Part shown: positions 50,586 through 59,527 of the stretch, in pieces
Numbering within the stretch: position 1 is the first letter of the stretch
Layout: every line of letters starts with the position of its first letter
Origin: Pseudomonas sp. TNT3
GTDB lineage: Bacteria > Pseudomonadota > Gammaproteobacteria > Pseudomonadales > Pseudomonadaceae
Assembly: GCF_010095445.2 (NCBI RefSeq)
Contig: NZ_WFGV02000002.1
Coordinates: forward strand, 1-64,000
Direction of reading: 5' to 3'
Length of the DNA: 64,000 bases
Translations under genes and position numbers: made by a program
The notes under the pieces: model-generated
Database searches by the model: none
What the model saw: the letters and a program-made list of their open reading frames with translations, nothing else
Told to the model about the DNA's origin: nothing

Positions 50586-51923
50586 TTACAAGTTGTAGCC
50601 GCGTTCGTTGTGAAGTGCCAGATCGAGACCGACCGCTTCCTCTTCCTCGGTCACGCGCAGACCCATGACGGCATCCAGGACCTTGAGGATGATGAAGGTG
50701 ACGATCGCGGTGTAGATCACCGTGAAGCCGACGCCTTTGCACTGAATCCAGACTTGTGCGGCAATGTCGGTCACAGTGCCGAAACCACCCAGGGACGGTG
50801 CGGCAAACACACCGGTCAGGATCGCGCCGAGGATACCGCCGATGCCGTGTACGCCAAATGCGTCCAGGGAATCGTCATAACCGAGTTTGCGTTTCAGCGT
50901 AGTCGCGCAGAAGAAGCACACGACGCCCGCTGCCAGACCAATCACCAGTGCACCCATCGGGCCCACAGTGCCAGCGGCAGGAGTAATTGCTACCAGACCG
51001 GCCACAACACCCGATGCAATACCCAGAGCACTTGGTTTGCCGTGAGTAATCCACTCAGCGAACATCCAGCCCAATGCAGCAGCAGCGGTTGCGATCTGGG
51101 TGACCAGCATCGCCATACCTGCAGTGCCGTTTGCTGCAGCAGCAGAGCCGGCGTTGAAACCGAACCAGCCTACCCACAGCATTGCAGCACCCATCAGCGT
51201 GTAACCGAGGTTGTGCGGCGCCATTGGCGTGGTCGGGAAGCCTTTGCGCTTGCCCAGTACCAGGCAGCAAATCAGACCAGCCACACCGGCGTTGATGTGC
51301 ACAACGGTGCCGCCAGCGAAGTCCAGCACGCCCCAGTCCCACATCAGGCCACCGTTACCGGACCAGACCATGTGCGCGATCGGCGCATAAACCAGGGTGA
51401 ACCAGATGCCCATGAAGATCAGCATGGCGGAGAACTTCATCCGCTCGGCGAACGCACCGACGATCAACGCAGGGGTGATGATGGCGAAGGTCATCTGGAA
51501 GGTGATGAACACCGCCTCAGGGAACAGTGCCGCAGGACCGGTCAGGCTCGAGGGCGTGACACCGGCGAGGAACGCCTTGCCCATGCCGCCAAAGAACGAG
51601 TTGAAGTTGACGACGCCCTGCTCCATGCCGGTAGTGTCGAACGCAATGCTGTAGCCATAAATGACCCAAAGGATGCTGATCAGACCGGTAATGGCGAAGC
51701 ACTGCATCATCACGGAAAGAATATTTTTGGACCGAACCATACCGCCGTAGAACAGCGCGAGGCCGGGAATGGTCATGAACAGCACGAGGGCTGTCGAGGT
51801 CAACATCCAGGCGGTGTCGCCGGAGTTGAGGACTGGGGCCGCCACTTCGTCTGCCGCCATAGCCAGGCTGGGCATTACGAGGGACAACAGGGCTCCTAGC
51901 CCTGCGAATTTACGCAGAGTCAT
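50586..51923 (-). CDS. amtB: Ammonium transporter AmtB
   Basis: A 445-residue inner-membrane trimeric channel with a signal peptide (FAGLGALLSLVMPSLAMAA) and eleven TM helices. Family segments are AWMLTSTALVLFMTIPGLAL, FGYTLMGAAMLWVGWFGFNAG and DSLDAFGVHGIGGILG with the pore histidine. It carries ammonium at low external levels. It lies 39 bp after glnK, giving the standard glnK-amtB operon. Confidence 0.97.
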   Translation of the reverse strand: MTLRKFAGLGALLSLVMPSLAMAADEVAAPVLNSGDTAWMLTSTALVLFMTIPGLALFYGGMVRSKNILSVMMQCFAITGLISILWVIYGYSIAFDTTGMEQGVVNFNSFFGGMGKAFLAGVTPSSLTGPAALFPEAVFITFQMTFAIITPALIVGAFAERMKFSAMLIFMGIWFTLVYAPIAHMVWSGNGGLMWDWGVLDFAGGTVVHINAGVAGLICCLVLGKRKGFPTTPMAPHNLGYTLMGAAMLWVGWFGFNAGSAAAANGTAGMAMLVTQIATAAAALGWMFAEWITHGKPSALGIASGVVAGLVAITPAAGTVGPMGALVIGLAAGVVCFFCATTLKRKLGYDDSLDAFGVHGIGGILGAILTGVFAAPSLGGFGTVTDIAAQVWIQCKGVGFTVIYTAIVTFIILKVLDAVMGLRVTEEEEAVGLDLALHNERGYNL

Positions 51924-51962
51924 ATTGTTTTCTCCTGGGGCGTTGGGTTTGTGGCGGCTTTT

Positions 51963-52718
<756 letters not shown>

Positions 52719-52979
52719 ATGCTCGCGCCCAAAGACTTCCTCGACGCCCTGACAGGCACTGCCTCCCGCCTTTTCAGCGGCGACACCCCGCTGCCGAAAA
52801 GCGAAATCGAAAGCCAGTTCAAGGCGTTGTTGCAGAGCGGCTTCAGCAAGCTGGACCTGGTGAGCCGGGAAGAGTTTGATAGTCAGATGGTCGTGCTCGC
52901 ACGCACCCGTGCGCGGCTGGAAAGCCTTGAGGCGAAAGTCGCCGAGATGGAAGCGAAGCTGACCCCGCCGACCGAATAA
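52719..52979 (+). CDS. ubiK: UbiK-family ubiquinone accessory factor
   Basis: An 86-residue protein of the BMFP/YqiC family. The amphipathic N-terminal helix starts MLAPKDFLDALTGTASRLF, and the C-terminal half is a coiled coil (TRARLESLEAKVAEMEAKL). UbiK helps assemble the hydroxylase complex of ubiquinone synthesis in other bacteria. AGGA lies upstream of the ATG. Confidence 0.9.
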   Translation: MLAPKDFLDALTGTASRLFSGDTPLPKSEIESQFKALLQSGFSKLDLVSREEFDSQMVVLARTRARLESLEAKVAEMEAKLTPPTE

Positions 52980-52989
52980 ACACCGCAAT

Positions 52990-53090
52990 CCCTGTGGGAG
53001 CGGGCTCGCCCGCGATGGCCTCACCACAATTTTAATGACACCAAACTGCTTCCCTGTAGGAGCTGCCGCAGGCTGCGATCTTTTGATCTT
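52990..53090. repeat. Two REP-type elements after ubiK
   Basis: CCTGTGGGAGCGGGCTCGCC near 52991 has a short GCGGGCTCGCCCGC hairpin. A second core (TGTAGGAGCTGCCGCAGGCT, 53055 onward) belongs to the other family seen between ppx and ppk. Confidence 0.75.
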
Positions 53091-53173
53091 AAAGCCTGCA
53101 AACATCCCGGCAACGTCCTACAAAATTCTCATCCGCCGTCCGATTGCGCCGCACAGCTCCGGTTCCTAAGCTC

Positions 53174-53380
53174 ACCCACTGCTGAATGTTCAGCACTGGG
53201 TTTGGCGACCTGGAAGTTTAAGGAGCGCGACGACCATCGACTCGAGTCATGGCGGTTGTGCGTGGGAGACCTTCGGGTCTGCCGGGTTCCTTTTGCTCCG
53301 GCTCGCCAACCCGCGCACAACTGCCACCCAATTGTTTGGCGACAATTACTGGCAGCCCTTTAGGCAAAAGGAGCTGTATC
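53174..53380 (+). ncRNA. Candidate structured 5' leader RNA of the BRO-N gene
   Basis: Several helices can be drawn. H1 is CCCA-TGCTGAA/TTCAGCA-TGGG (53174-53199). H2 is a 16-bp stem (53251-53266 with 53310-53325) with two G-U pairs. H2 encloses a UUCG tetraloop hairpin (AGACC/GGTCT, 53267-53280) and a second hairpin (GCCGG/CCGGC, 53281-53302). H3 is CTGCCA/TGGCAG (53321-53326 with 53350-53355) plus an inner AATTGT/ACAATT. H3 uses the same bases as the end of H2, so only one can form at a time. The SD (AAAAGGAG, 53366-53373) lies just after H3. I recall similar leaders in other Pseudomonas genomes but cannot name a family. Confidence 0.6.
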
Positions 53381-53381
53381 A

Positions 53382-53909
53382 ATGAATTGCAATGACGATT
53401 ATCTAACCCCGCACGTCTTCACCCGCCACAAACTCCACCTCCACGCCCTTCTACTCGAAAACCAACCCTGGTTCAGCGCCCGCGACCTCGGCCGCCTCAT
53501 ACGTCTACACATCGATGAGCGCACTATTCGAAAACTCGACTCCGACCAACACCAAACCGCCCGAATGCTCCTCCACGGCAGCCTCGAAAAAACCCTGCTG
53601 ATCAGCGAATCCGGCGTCTACGCACTGCTCGTCTACCACTACTGCCCCGAATACCGAAGCCTGCGCGAATGGCTCACCCACGACGTGGTGCCAGCACTCC
53701 GAGACGCAAAGCAACCGACCGCAACAGAACGCCCGCAACTAAGCCTGCTCAATTGGCCGGGAATGTCATTGAGCCTGCTGCACTGGAACAACCAACCGTG
53801 GATTCGATTACAAGACGTGCCGCTAGTACTGCCTGATCGCACGGCACCAAGACCGGCAATCCTTACGCCGTGGTGGAAGCGAGCTTCGCAGGCGCTGCAA
53901 TCGTTTTGA
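53382..53909 (+). CDS. BRO-N domain protein (phage antirepressor-like)
   Basis: A 175-residue protein with a BRO-N-like N-terminal domain: an ENQPWFSARDLGRLIRLHID segment, a SESGVYALLVYH strand pair and REWLTHDVVPALRDA. The C-terminal third has NQPWIRLQDVPLVLP, which resembles a second partial repeat of the same NQPW motif. BRO-N proteins occur as phage antirepressors and as stand-alone bacterial genes. The coding strand is notably rich in A and C and poor in G. It stands alone after the structured leader. It has no phage genes around it. Confidence 0.75.
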   Translation: MNCNDDYLTPHVFTRHKLHLHALLLENQPWFSARDLGRLIRLHIDERTIRKLDSDQHQTARMLLHGSLEKTLLISESGVYALLVYHYCPEYRSLREWLTHDVVPALRDAKQPTATERPQLSLLNWPGMSLSLLHWNNQPWIRLQDVPLVLPDRTAPRPAILTPWWKRASQALQSF

Positions 53910-53923
53910 CATTCACTTTCAAC

Positions 53924-53957
53924 GACTACGTTTGCCCCTTAACAGACGTAGTCCTTT
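53924..53957 (+). terminator. Possible terminator of the BRO-N gene
   Basis: GACTACGT (53924-53931) pairs with ACGTAGTC (53946-53953) with a 14-nt loop, followed by CTTTT. The long loop makes it weak. Confidence 0.4.
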
Positions 53958-54111
53958 TCCATAACCAAACCCAAGTTCACCCGCCACGCTTCTGGCGCCC
54001 TTCATTGATCTCGGCACGGTCCTACATTAGCCAACTCCTGCAACTGATTACGTGACCATACCTGCGTCCGCTACCTTTTTTGGCTCGACCTTAGTAGTAC
54101 AAACGCGATGA

Positions 54112-54282
54112 GAAGAAAGGGAAAAGGCACAGAACTCCGCAATCAGATATTCAAGTCTGATGCTCGGTTGCGTTGAGATCGAGGTGCAAGAACCCGACCC
54201 GGGTGCCATCTCCTATTATCAAAAACTTGGATTCATTTTTGACAAGACCAACCGCCTTGTCATTTCTATAGACGACCAATAA
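54112..54282 (+). pseudogene. Remnant of a GNAT acetyltransferase
   Basis: The frame opens after a stop at 54109-54111. Residues after an ATG at 54160 read as VEIEVQEPDPGAISYYQKLG followed by F and a short tail. This matches the C-terminal motif of GNAT enzymes (A-I-x-x-Y-x-K-L-G-F). The acetyl-CoA motif R/Q-x-x-G-x-G/A is not present upstream, so the gene is decayed or truncated. It is flanked by other non-coding sequence. Confidence 0.5.
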
Positions 54283-54310
54283 GATCAATCTACTCATCCA
54301 GGCATGCGAG

Positions 54311-54487
54311 ATGTCTATGAAACGTAAAAAGCAAAAAGCGAAGCCGCTAATGATTGCTGACTATCATGCCGAGGCGCTCCGTTTGGCCGGGAGCGTTTCT
54401 ACCAGCCAACATCGCTTTTTCAAAGTGGCAGCAATGTATGGCAAAGAGCTTGAACCTGATGGCTTGCTTGCAGGTGCACGAGGCTGA
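54311..54487 (+). CDS. Unrecognised 58-residue ORF
   Basis: Translation starts MSMKRKKQKAKPLMIADYHA and ends with GLLAGARG. The N-terminus is very basic, then a helix-like EALRLAGSVSTSQHRFFKVA. No family is recognised. A strong terminator follows 17 bp after the stop. The ribosome site is poor, so the start (54311 or 54317) is uncertain. It may be a small protein or decayed remnant. Confidence 0.45.
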   Translation: MSMKRKKQKAKPLMIADYHAEALRLAGSVSTSQHRFFKVAAMYGKELEPDGLLAGARG

Positions 54488-54503
54488 CCGTGATCCCCGA
54501 ATA

Positions 54504-54527
54504 AACCGCCAAGTGGCGGTTTTTTTT
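54504..54527 (+). terminator. Strong intrinsic terminator
   Basis: AACCGCC (54504-54510) pairs with GGCGGTT (54515-54521) around AAGT and continues into a T-run. It follows the 58-residue ORF. Confidence 0.88.
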
Positions 54528-54663
54528 CGCATCCACATTAGCTCACCGACACTCGCAACATCCTGCGAAAGTTTGACGCCTGCGCCAACAGGCTAAACCA
54601 CCTACTCACGACTACCCTTGAAAAGCCGCAGGAAGCGGTCCTCTTTCAGCTCAAGGAACGACC

Positions 54664-56157
54664 ATGTCCCTCTCCATCGTCCACAGCCGTGCCCAGGTTG
54701 GCGTGGAAGCACCTGCCGTGACCGTCGAAGTCCACCTCGCCAACGGCTTGCCATCACTGACAATGGTCGGCTTGCCTGAAGCTGCGGTGAAGGAAAGCAA
54801 GGACCGTGTACGCAGTGCGATCATCAATTCGGGGCTGCAATTTCCGGCGCGGCGCATCACGCTGAATCTCGCACCGGCAGATCTGCCCAAAGATGGCGGA
54901 CGGTTTGATCTGGCGATTGCCTTGGGGATTCTGTCGGCCAGTGTCCAGGTGCCGGCGCTCACACTGGATGACATCGAGTGTCTGGGAGAGTTGGCGCTGT
55001 CGGGGGCAGTAAGGGCCGTGCGAGGCGTGCTACCGGCAGCACTGGCGGCGCGCAAGGCCGGGCGTTCGTTGATGGTGCCGCGGGCAAATGCAGAGGAGGC
55101 TTGTCTGGCGTCAGGGTTGAAGGTCATCGCAGTGGATCACCTGCTGGAAGCCGTTTCGCATTTCAATGGGCACCTGCCCATTGCGCCTTACGTTTCAGAT
55201 GGCTTGATGCATGCCAGCAGGCCCTACCCGGATTTAAACGAGGTGCAGGGCCAAATGGCGGCCAAGCGTGCCTTGCTGATTGCCGCGGCGGGTGCGCATA
55301 ACCTGTTATTCAGCGGACCTCCGGGGACGGGGAAGACGTTGCTCGCGAGCCGCCTGCCAGGCTTGCTGCCACCGCTGGCCGAGAGCGAAGCACTGGAAGT
55401 CGCGGCCATCAAGTCGGTGGTCAGTTGCGTCCCCTTGAGTCACTGGCCACAGCGCCCGTTCCGGCAGCCCCATCACTCGGCTTCCGGCCCTGCATTGGTC
55501 GGCGGCGGCTCGAAACCGCAACCCGGCGAAATCACCCTCGCCCATCACGGCGTACTGTTTCTGGACGAGCTTCCCGAGTTTGATCGCAAAGTATTGGAAG
55601 TGCTGAGGGAGCCGCTGGAGTCGGGACATATCGTGATCTCCCGGGCCAAAGACCGGGTGCGGTTTCCGGCTCGCTTCCAGTTGGTGGCGGCGATGAATCC
55701 TTGCCCCTGTGGATATCTTGGTGAGCCCACGGGCCGCTGCTCCTGCACGCCGGACATGATTCAGCGCTATCGCAACAAATTGTCCGGCCCGCTGCTGGAT
55801 CGAATCGACCTGCACCTGACCGTCGCTCGAGAAGCCACTGCGCTAAATCCCGCGCCCAAACCGGGCGATGACACCGCAACGGCGGCCGCTCTGGTTGCCG
55901 AAGCTCGGGAGCGACAGCACAAGCGTCAGGGTTGCGCGAACGCGTTCCTCGATCTGCCGGGTTTGCGTGCTCACTGCACGTTATCCACAGCGGATGAAAG
56001 CTGGCTGGAGTCTGCCTGTGAGCGGTTGACGCTGTCGCTGCGCTCGGCTCATCGGCTGCTGAAGGTAGCGCGCACGTTGGCGGACCTTGAGCAGGTCGAT
56101 GAGATTACTCGGGGGCATTTGGCGGAGGCGTTGCAGTATCGGCCGGCGACTCAGTAA
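54664..56157 (+). CDS. YifB/ComM Mg-chelatase-like AAA+ ATPase
   Basis: A 497-residue protein with an N-terminal Lon-like fold (SIVHSRAQVGVEAPAVTVEVHLA) and an AAA+ Mg-chelatase domain. Walker A is GPPGTGKTLLASRLPG, Walker B is GVLFLDELPEF, and a C-terminal chelatase-type zinc-like region has NPCPCGYLGEPTGRCSCTPD. ComM is a branch-migration helicase for natural transformation in Vibrio, but the role here is not shown. GGAACGACC lies before the start. Confidence 0.93.
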   Translation: MSLSIVHSRAQVGVEAPAVTVEVHLANGLPSLTMVGLPEAAVKESKDRVRSAIINSGLQFPARRITLNLAPADLPKDGGRFDLAIALGILSASVQVPALTLDDIECLGELALSGAVRAVRGVLPAALAARKAGRSLMVPRANAEEACLASGLKVIAVDHLLEAVSHFNGHLPIAPYVSDGLMHASRPYPDLNEVQGQMAAKRALLIAAAGAHNLLFSGPPGTGKTLLASRLPGLLPPLAESEALEVAAIKSVVSCVPLSHWPQRPFRQPHHSASGPALVGGGSKPQPGEITLAHHGVLFLDELPEFDRKVLEVLREPLESGHIVISRAKDRVRFPARFQLVAAMNPCPCGYLGEPTGRCSCTPDMIQRYRNKLSGPLLDRIDLHLTVAREATALNPAPKPGDDTATAAALVAEARERQHKRQGCANAFLDLPGLRAHCTLSTADESWLESACERLTLSLRSAHRLLKVARTLADLEQVDEITRGHLAEALQYRPATQ

Positions 56158-56177
56158 ATGCCGAAACCGAGTCGTCC

Positions 56178-56270
56178 CCATCGCGAGCAGGCTCACTCCC
56201 ACAGGGTTTTTGTTGTTTACAAGATTTGCGAACGGCGCACACCCTGTGGGAGTGAGCCTGTTCGCGATGG
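56178..56270. repeat. REP doublet after yifB
   Basis: CCATCGCGAGCAGGCTCACT (56178 onward) and its complement (to 56270) pair over 30 bp with one mismatch. It sits between convergent yifB and the chemoreceptor gene. Confidence 0.85.
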
Positions 56271-56286
56271 CGATCTCAGAGGCGAC

Positions 56287-58263
56287 TCACCGAAACCGGT
56301 CAACCTCGGAACGCAATTCTGCTGCCAGGCTCTCCAGTTCTTTGGCCGTCACCGCCAGGTTCGACACCACTTCGCGCTGCTCACTGTTCGCCAAGGCAAT
56401 GCTTTGCAGGTTGCTACTCAGCAACGTTGCCGTGCTGCTCTGCTCCTGGGTCGCCGTGGTGATGGCAGCAAACTGCTGACCCGCCGAGCGGCTCTGCTCA
56501 TCGATCCGCGCCAGCGCCGTGGCGACATTGGCGTTACGTGACAAGCCTTCCTGCATCAGCACATTGCCCTGTTCCATGGTGCTGATGGCGTTGCCCGTCT
56601 CTTGCTGGATGCTTTGGATCATCACCGAAATTTCATCCGTGGCCTGACGCGTACGCGAAGCCAGATTGCGAACTTCATCCGCCACCACTGCGAATCCACG
56701 GCCCTGCTCACCGGCACGGGCAGCTTCGATCGCCGCGTTCAGCGCCAGCAGGTTGGTCTGTTCGGCGATCGAAGTAATTACCCCGACGATGCCGCCGATT
56801 TCCTGTGAACGCAGACCCAAGGTGTTTATAACGGTCGCGGTACTGTTCAGTGCGCCAGCGATTTGTTCCAGAGACGAGGACGCTTCCTCCATCGATGTAC
56901 GACCTATCCGCGTTTGTTGTGCGTTCTCTTGAGCCAGGCGCTCGGTGCTGCCCATGTTGTCGGCAATGTTCAGGGACGTCGCACTGAACTCCTCCACCGC
57001 GCCGGCCATGCTGGTGATTTCGCCCGACTGCTGCTCCATTCCTTCGTACGCGCCGCCAGATAACCCGGACAACGCCTGCGCGCGCCTGTTGACCTCTTCC
57101 GAGGCTTTGCGGATGTGTTCCACCATGGTCGACAGTGCCTGACTCATCTGGTTGAAGGCCCTGGCCAACTGACCGATTTCGTCGTGGCTCGACACGTTCA
57201 GGCGCACGCTCAAATCCCCGGCGCCCAAGGCTTCGGCCTGACGCACCAGATCGCCCAGCGGCGCGAGCTTGCTACGCAACAGCCAGACCGCCGAACCCAC
57301 CGCAATCAACATGGCCAGCAGGCTGCCGATTGCCAATCGAATACCGACGCTCCAGGTCACCGCGTTGATTTCAGCTTTCGGCATGCTCGCGACCACCGAC
57401 CAGGGGCCGCCCTCAAACGGCACCGCCACGCTGTAGAACGCTTCGGACTTGTCGCTCCAGAAATCGCCCGTTCCCGGTGTCTTGGACAGTGCAAGGATGG
57501 CCGGAACGGCCTGATCCAGCGCTTGCACGCCAGCGATCGGCACCAGCCACTTGCCCTGCTCATCCAGCAACGCCAACGAGCCGGTTTGACCAATACGGAA
57601 ACGCTTGAGGTTGGCAAATTGCGCATTCTGCGCATCGGTGTAATCGAATCCTACAAACAGCACGGCGATGACCTTGCCGCCACTGTCACGTACGGGGGTG
57701 TACTGCGTCATGTAGGACCGTTCGAAGAGCAAGGCACGACCGACGTAGCTCTGCCCCGCCATCAGGCGTGCATAAGCCGGATGCGCGTGATCGAGCAGCG
57801 TACCGATGGCCCGCGTGCCGTCCTGTTTGCTCAGGGACGTACTGACGCGGATAAAGTCATCGCCGTTGCGCACGAACAACGTGGCGACGCCGGCAGTCAT
57901 TTGCTTGAACTCGTCCACTTCGCTGAAGTTGTTGTTCAGCACTTCGCTGCCCAGGTGCAGGCCGGGAGTCTGTACGCCGGCCACTGTCACCGGCTCATCA
58001 GGATGCAGGCTAAGGCCGACGCTGAAACGCTTTTCGAACAATCCGCTGAGGCGCTGGGTGCTTTCGCGCAACGTACCGTGGAAGGTGCTCAACTGATCGG
58101 CCAGCAGCCGGGCTTCACTGGCCAGATGTTCTTCGCGGGTGGCGAGGTTGGCTGTATCCAGCGAGCGCAACGCGAACAGCGTACTGCCGCTGATGACCAC
58201 CGCCAGTATCACGGCCAGCGCTAGCCCCAGTTGTGAGGCGATCCGGGCACGAGGTTGAGACAT
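56287..58263 (-). CDS. Methyl-accepting chemotaxis protein (Cache-type sensor)
   Basis: A 658-residue chemoreceptor. TM1 is at residues 12-32, a Cache_3/Cache_2-type periplasmic domain spans about 40-300, TM2 is at 305-330, HAMP about 330-385, and the signalling domain follows. The hairpin tip has the conserved [20 protein letters not shown]. The start at 58263 is preferred over 58383. The ligand is unknown. It is convergent with yifB. Confidence 0.93.
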   Translation of the reverse strand: MSQPRARIASQLGLALAVILAVVISGSTLFALRSLDTANLATREEHLASEARLLADQLSTFHGTLRESTQRLSGLFEKRFSVGLSLHPDEPVTVAGVQTPGLHLGSEVLNNNFSEVDEFKQMTAGVATLFVRNGDDFIRVSTSLSKQDGTRAIGTLLDHAHPAYARLMAGQSYVGRALLFERSYMTQYTPVRDSGGKVIAVLFVGFDYTDAQNAQFANLKRFRIGQTGSLALLDEQGKWLVPIAGVQALDQAVPAILALSKTPGTGDFWSDKSEAFYSVAVPFEGGPWSVVASMPKAEINAVTWSVGIRLAIGSLLAMLIAVGSAVWLLRSKLAPLGDLVRQAEALGAGDLSVRLNVSSHDEIGQLARAFNQMSQALSTMVEHIRKASEEVNRRAQALSGLSGGAYEGMEQQSGEITSMAGAVEEFSATSLNIADNMGSTERLAQENAQQTRIGRTSMEEASSSLEQIAGALNSTATVINTLGLRSQEIGGIVGVITSIAEQTNLLALNAAIEAARAGEQGRGFAVVADEVRNLASRTRQATDEISVMIQSIQQETGNAISTMEQGNVLMQEGLSRNANVATALARIDEQSRSAGQQFAAITTATQEQSSTATLLSSNLQSIALANSEQREVVSNLAVTAKELESLAAELRSEVDRFR

Positions 58264-58448
58264 GACTGCTCCTGGCCGAGTGACCGGATCATCCTGATCG
58301 CGACGCACACTCAGCAAAATTTCTAATAATGGGAATTCGGTCGAACCTGCACGAAGGTTCCACCTGCAGACTTTCGGCGGCAAAGCTGAATACTTGAGTG
58401 ATTCACCGGGAGATAGGTCAAAGCCGTCATTGCGACGGCTCTATCGAT

Positions 58449-59369
58449 TCAGCTCAAATGCTCGACATCGGGCAACTCCATTGCCCGAACTTCGCCTTGC
58501 AGGAAAACACTGAGTCGGCGCATTCGTTCGCCGCCGGGGCGGGTTTTCGGCCAGACCAGGTAATATTTCTCACCGCTGGCGACAGCCGTCGGCCACGGCA
58601 AACTCAGGCGCCCTTGCGCCACATCCTCGGCCACCATCAGCAGATCGCCCATCGACACACCGTACCCGCGCGCAGCGGCGATCATGCCCAGCTCCAGCGT
58701 ATCGAACACCTGCCCACCCTTGAGCGACACCTGATCGGCCATATCCATGCGTTCCAGCCAGTTGCGCCAGTCGCGACGATCCGGGGTCGGGTGCAGCAAT
58801 TCAGTGTTGGCCAGGCGCGTGACATCCCAGGGTTGATCGTTCAAAAGGTTCGGCGCGCCGACCGGGATCAACTCTTCCGGAAACAGGTAGCTCGCTTCCC
58901 AGTCAGGCGGGAAATGCCCGTTGCTCAGCAATACGGCGCAGTCGAAGGGCTCGTCGTTGAAATCCACCGAGTCGACGTCCATCCAGGCGCTGGTCAGCTG
59001 CACTTCATTGCCCGGTTGCAGGTGACGGAAGCGACTCAGTCGTGCCAACAGCCAGCGCATCGTCAAGGTCGAGGGGGCCTTCATGCGCAAGACGTCGTCT
59101 TCCGCGCGCAAGGTATTGCACGCCCGTTCAAGCGCAGTGAAGCCTTCGCGAATCCCCGGCAATAGCAAACGGGCTGATTCGGTCAACTGCAGGTTTCGGC
59201 CACTGCGGTGAAACAGTCGACAGGCAAAATGCTCTTCGAGCGTACGAATGTGCCGACTGACAGCGCTCTGCGTGATCGACAGCTCTTCTGCGGCTCGGGT
59301 GAACGAACTGTGGCGCGCTGCTGCTTCGAATGCGCGAAGGGCATACAAGGGAGGAAGACGACGGGACAT
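58449..59369 (-). CDS. LysR-family transcriptional regulator (GcvA-like)
   Basis: A 306-residue regulator. The winged helix-turn-helix is at residues 5-65 (LYALRAFEAAARHSSFTRAA, then EELSITQSAVSRHIRTLEEHF). The C-terminal effector domain follows, with GcvA-type features (LLHPTPDRRDWRNWL). It is divergent from the MATE gene, which it may control (inference). P. aeruginosa has the same LysR-MATE-GGDEF/EAL-rep order. Confidence 0.9.
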   Translation of the reverse strand: MSRRLPPLYALRAFEAAARHSSFTRAAEELSITQSAVSRHIRTLEEHFACRLFHRSGRNLQLTESARLLLPGIREGFTALERACNTLRAEDDVLRMKAPSTLTMRWLLARLSRFRHLQPGNEVQLTSAWMDVDSVDFNDEPFDCAVLLSNGHFPPDWEASYLFPEELIPVGAPNLLNDQPWDVTRLANTELLHPTPDRRDWRNWLERMDMADQVSLKGGQVFDTLELGMIAAARGYGVSMGDLLMVAEDVAQGRLSLPWPTAVASGEKYYLVWPKTRPGGERMRRLSVFLQGEVRAMELPDVEHLS

Positions 59370-59527
59370 CGGGAACGCTCCTGCAACTGCGCAACATGAA
59401 CCAGACGCAAACTATTCTGCATGAGTTTAAATCATGCGACCCATCCTTTTTATCCCTTTGTGCAATCCCCTGAGAGCGCCGAGAATCGACGGTCTACTGT
59501 TCTCCTTGAAAATTGAGCGTGATGATC

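Noticed and set aside
50472..51899. 475-residue ORF antisense to amtB
   Set aside because: The product is rich in His, Gln and Arg with no domain, and amtB on the other strand is a full-length known gene.
53382..53909. BRO-N gene as part of a prophage
   Set aside because: No integrase, structural or lysis genes lie nearby, and flanking genes are core; it is probably a stand-alone gene.
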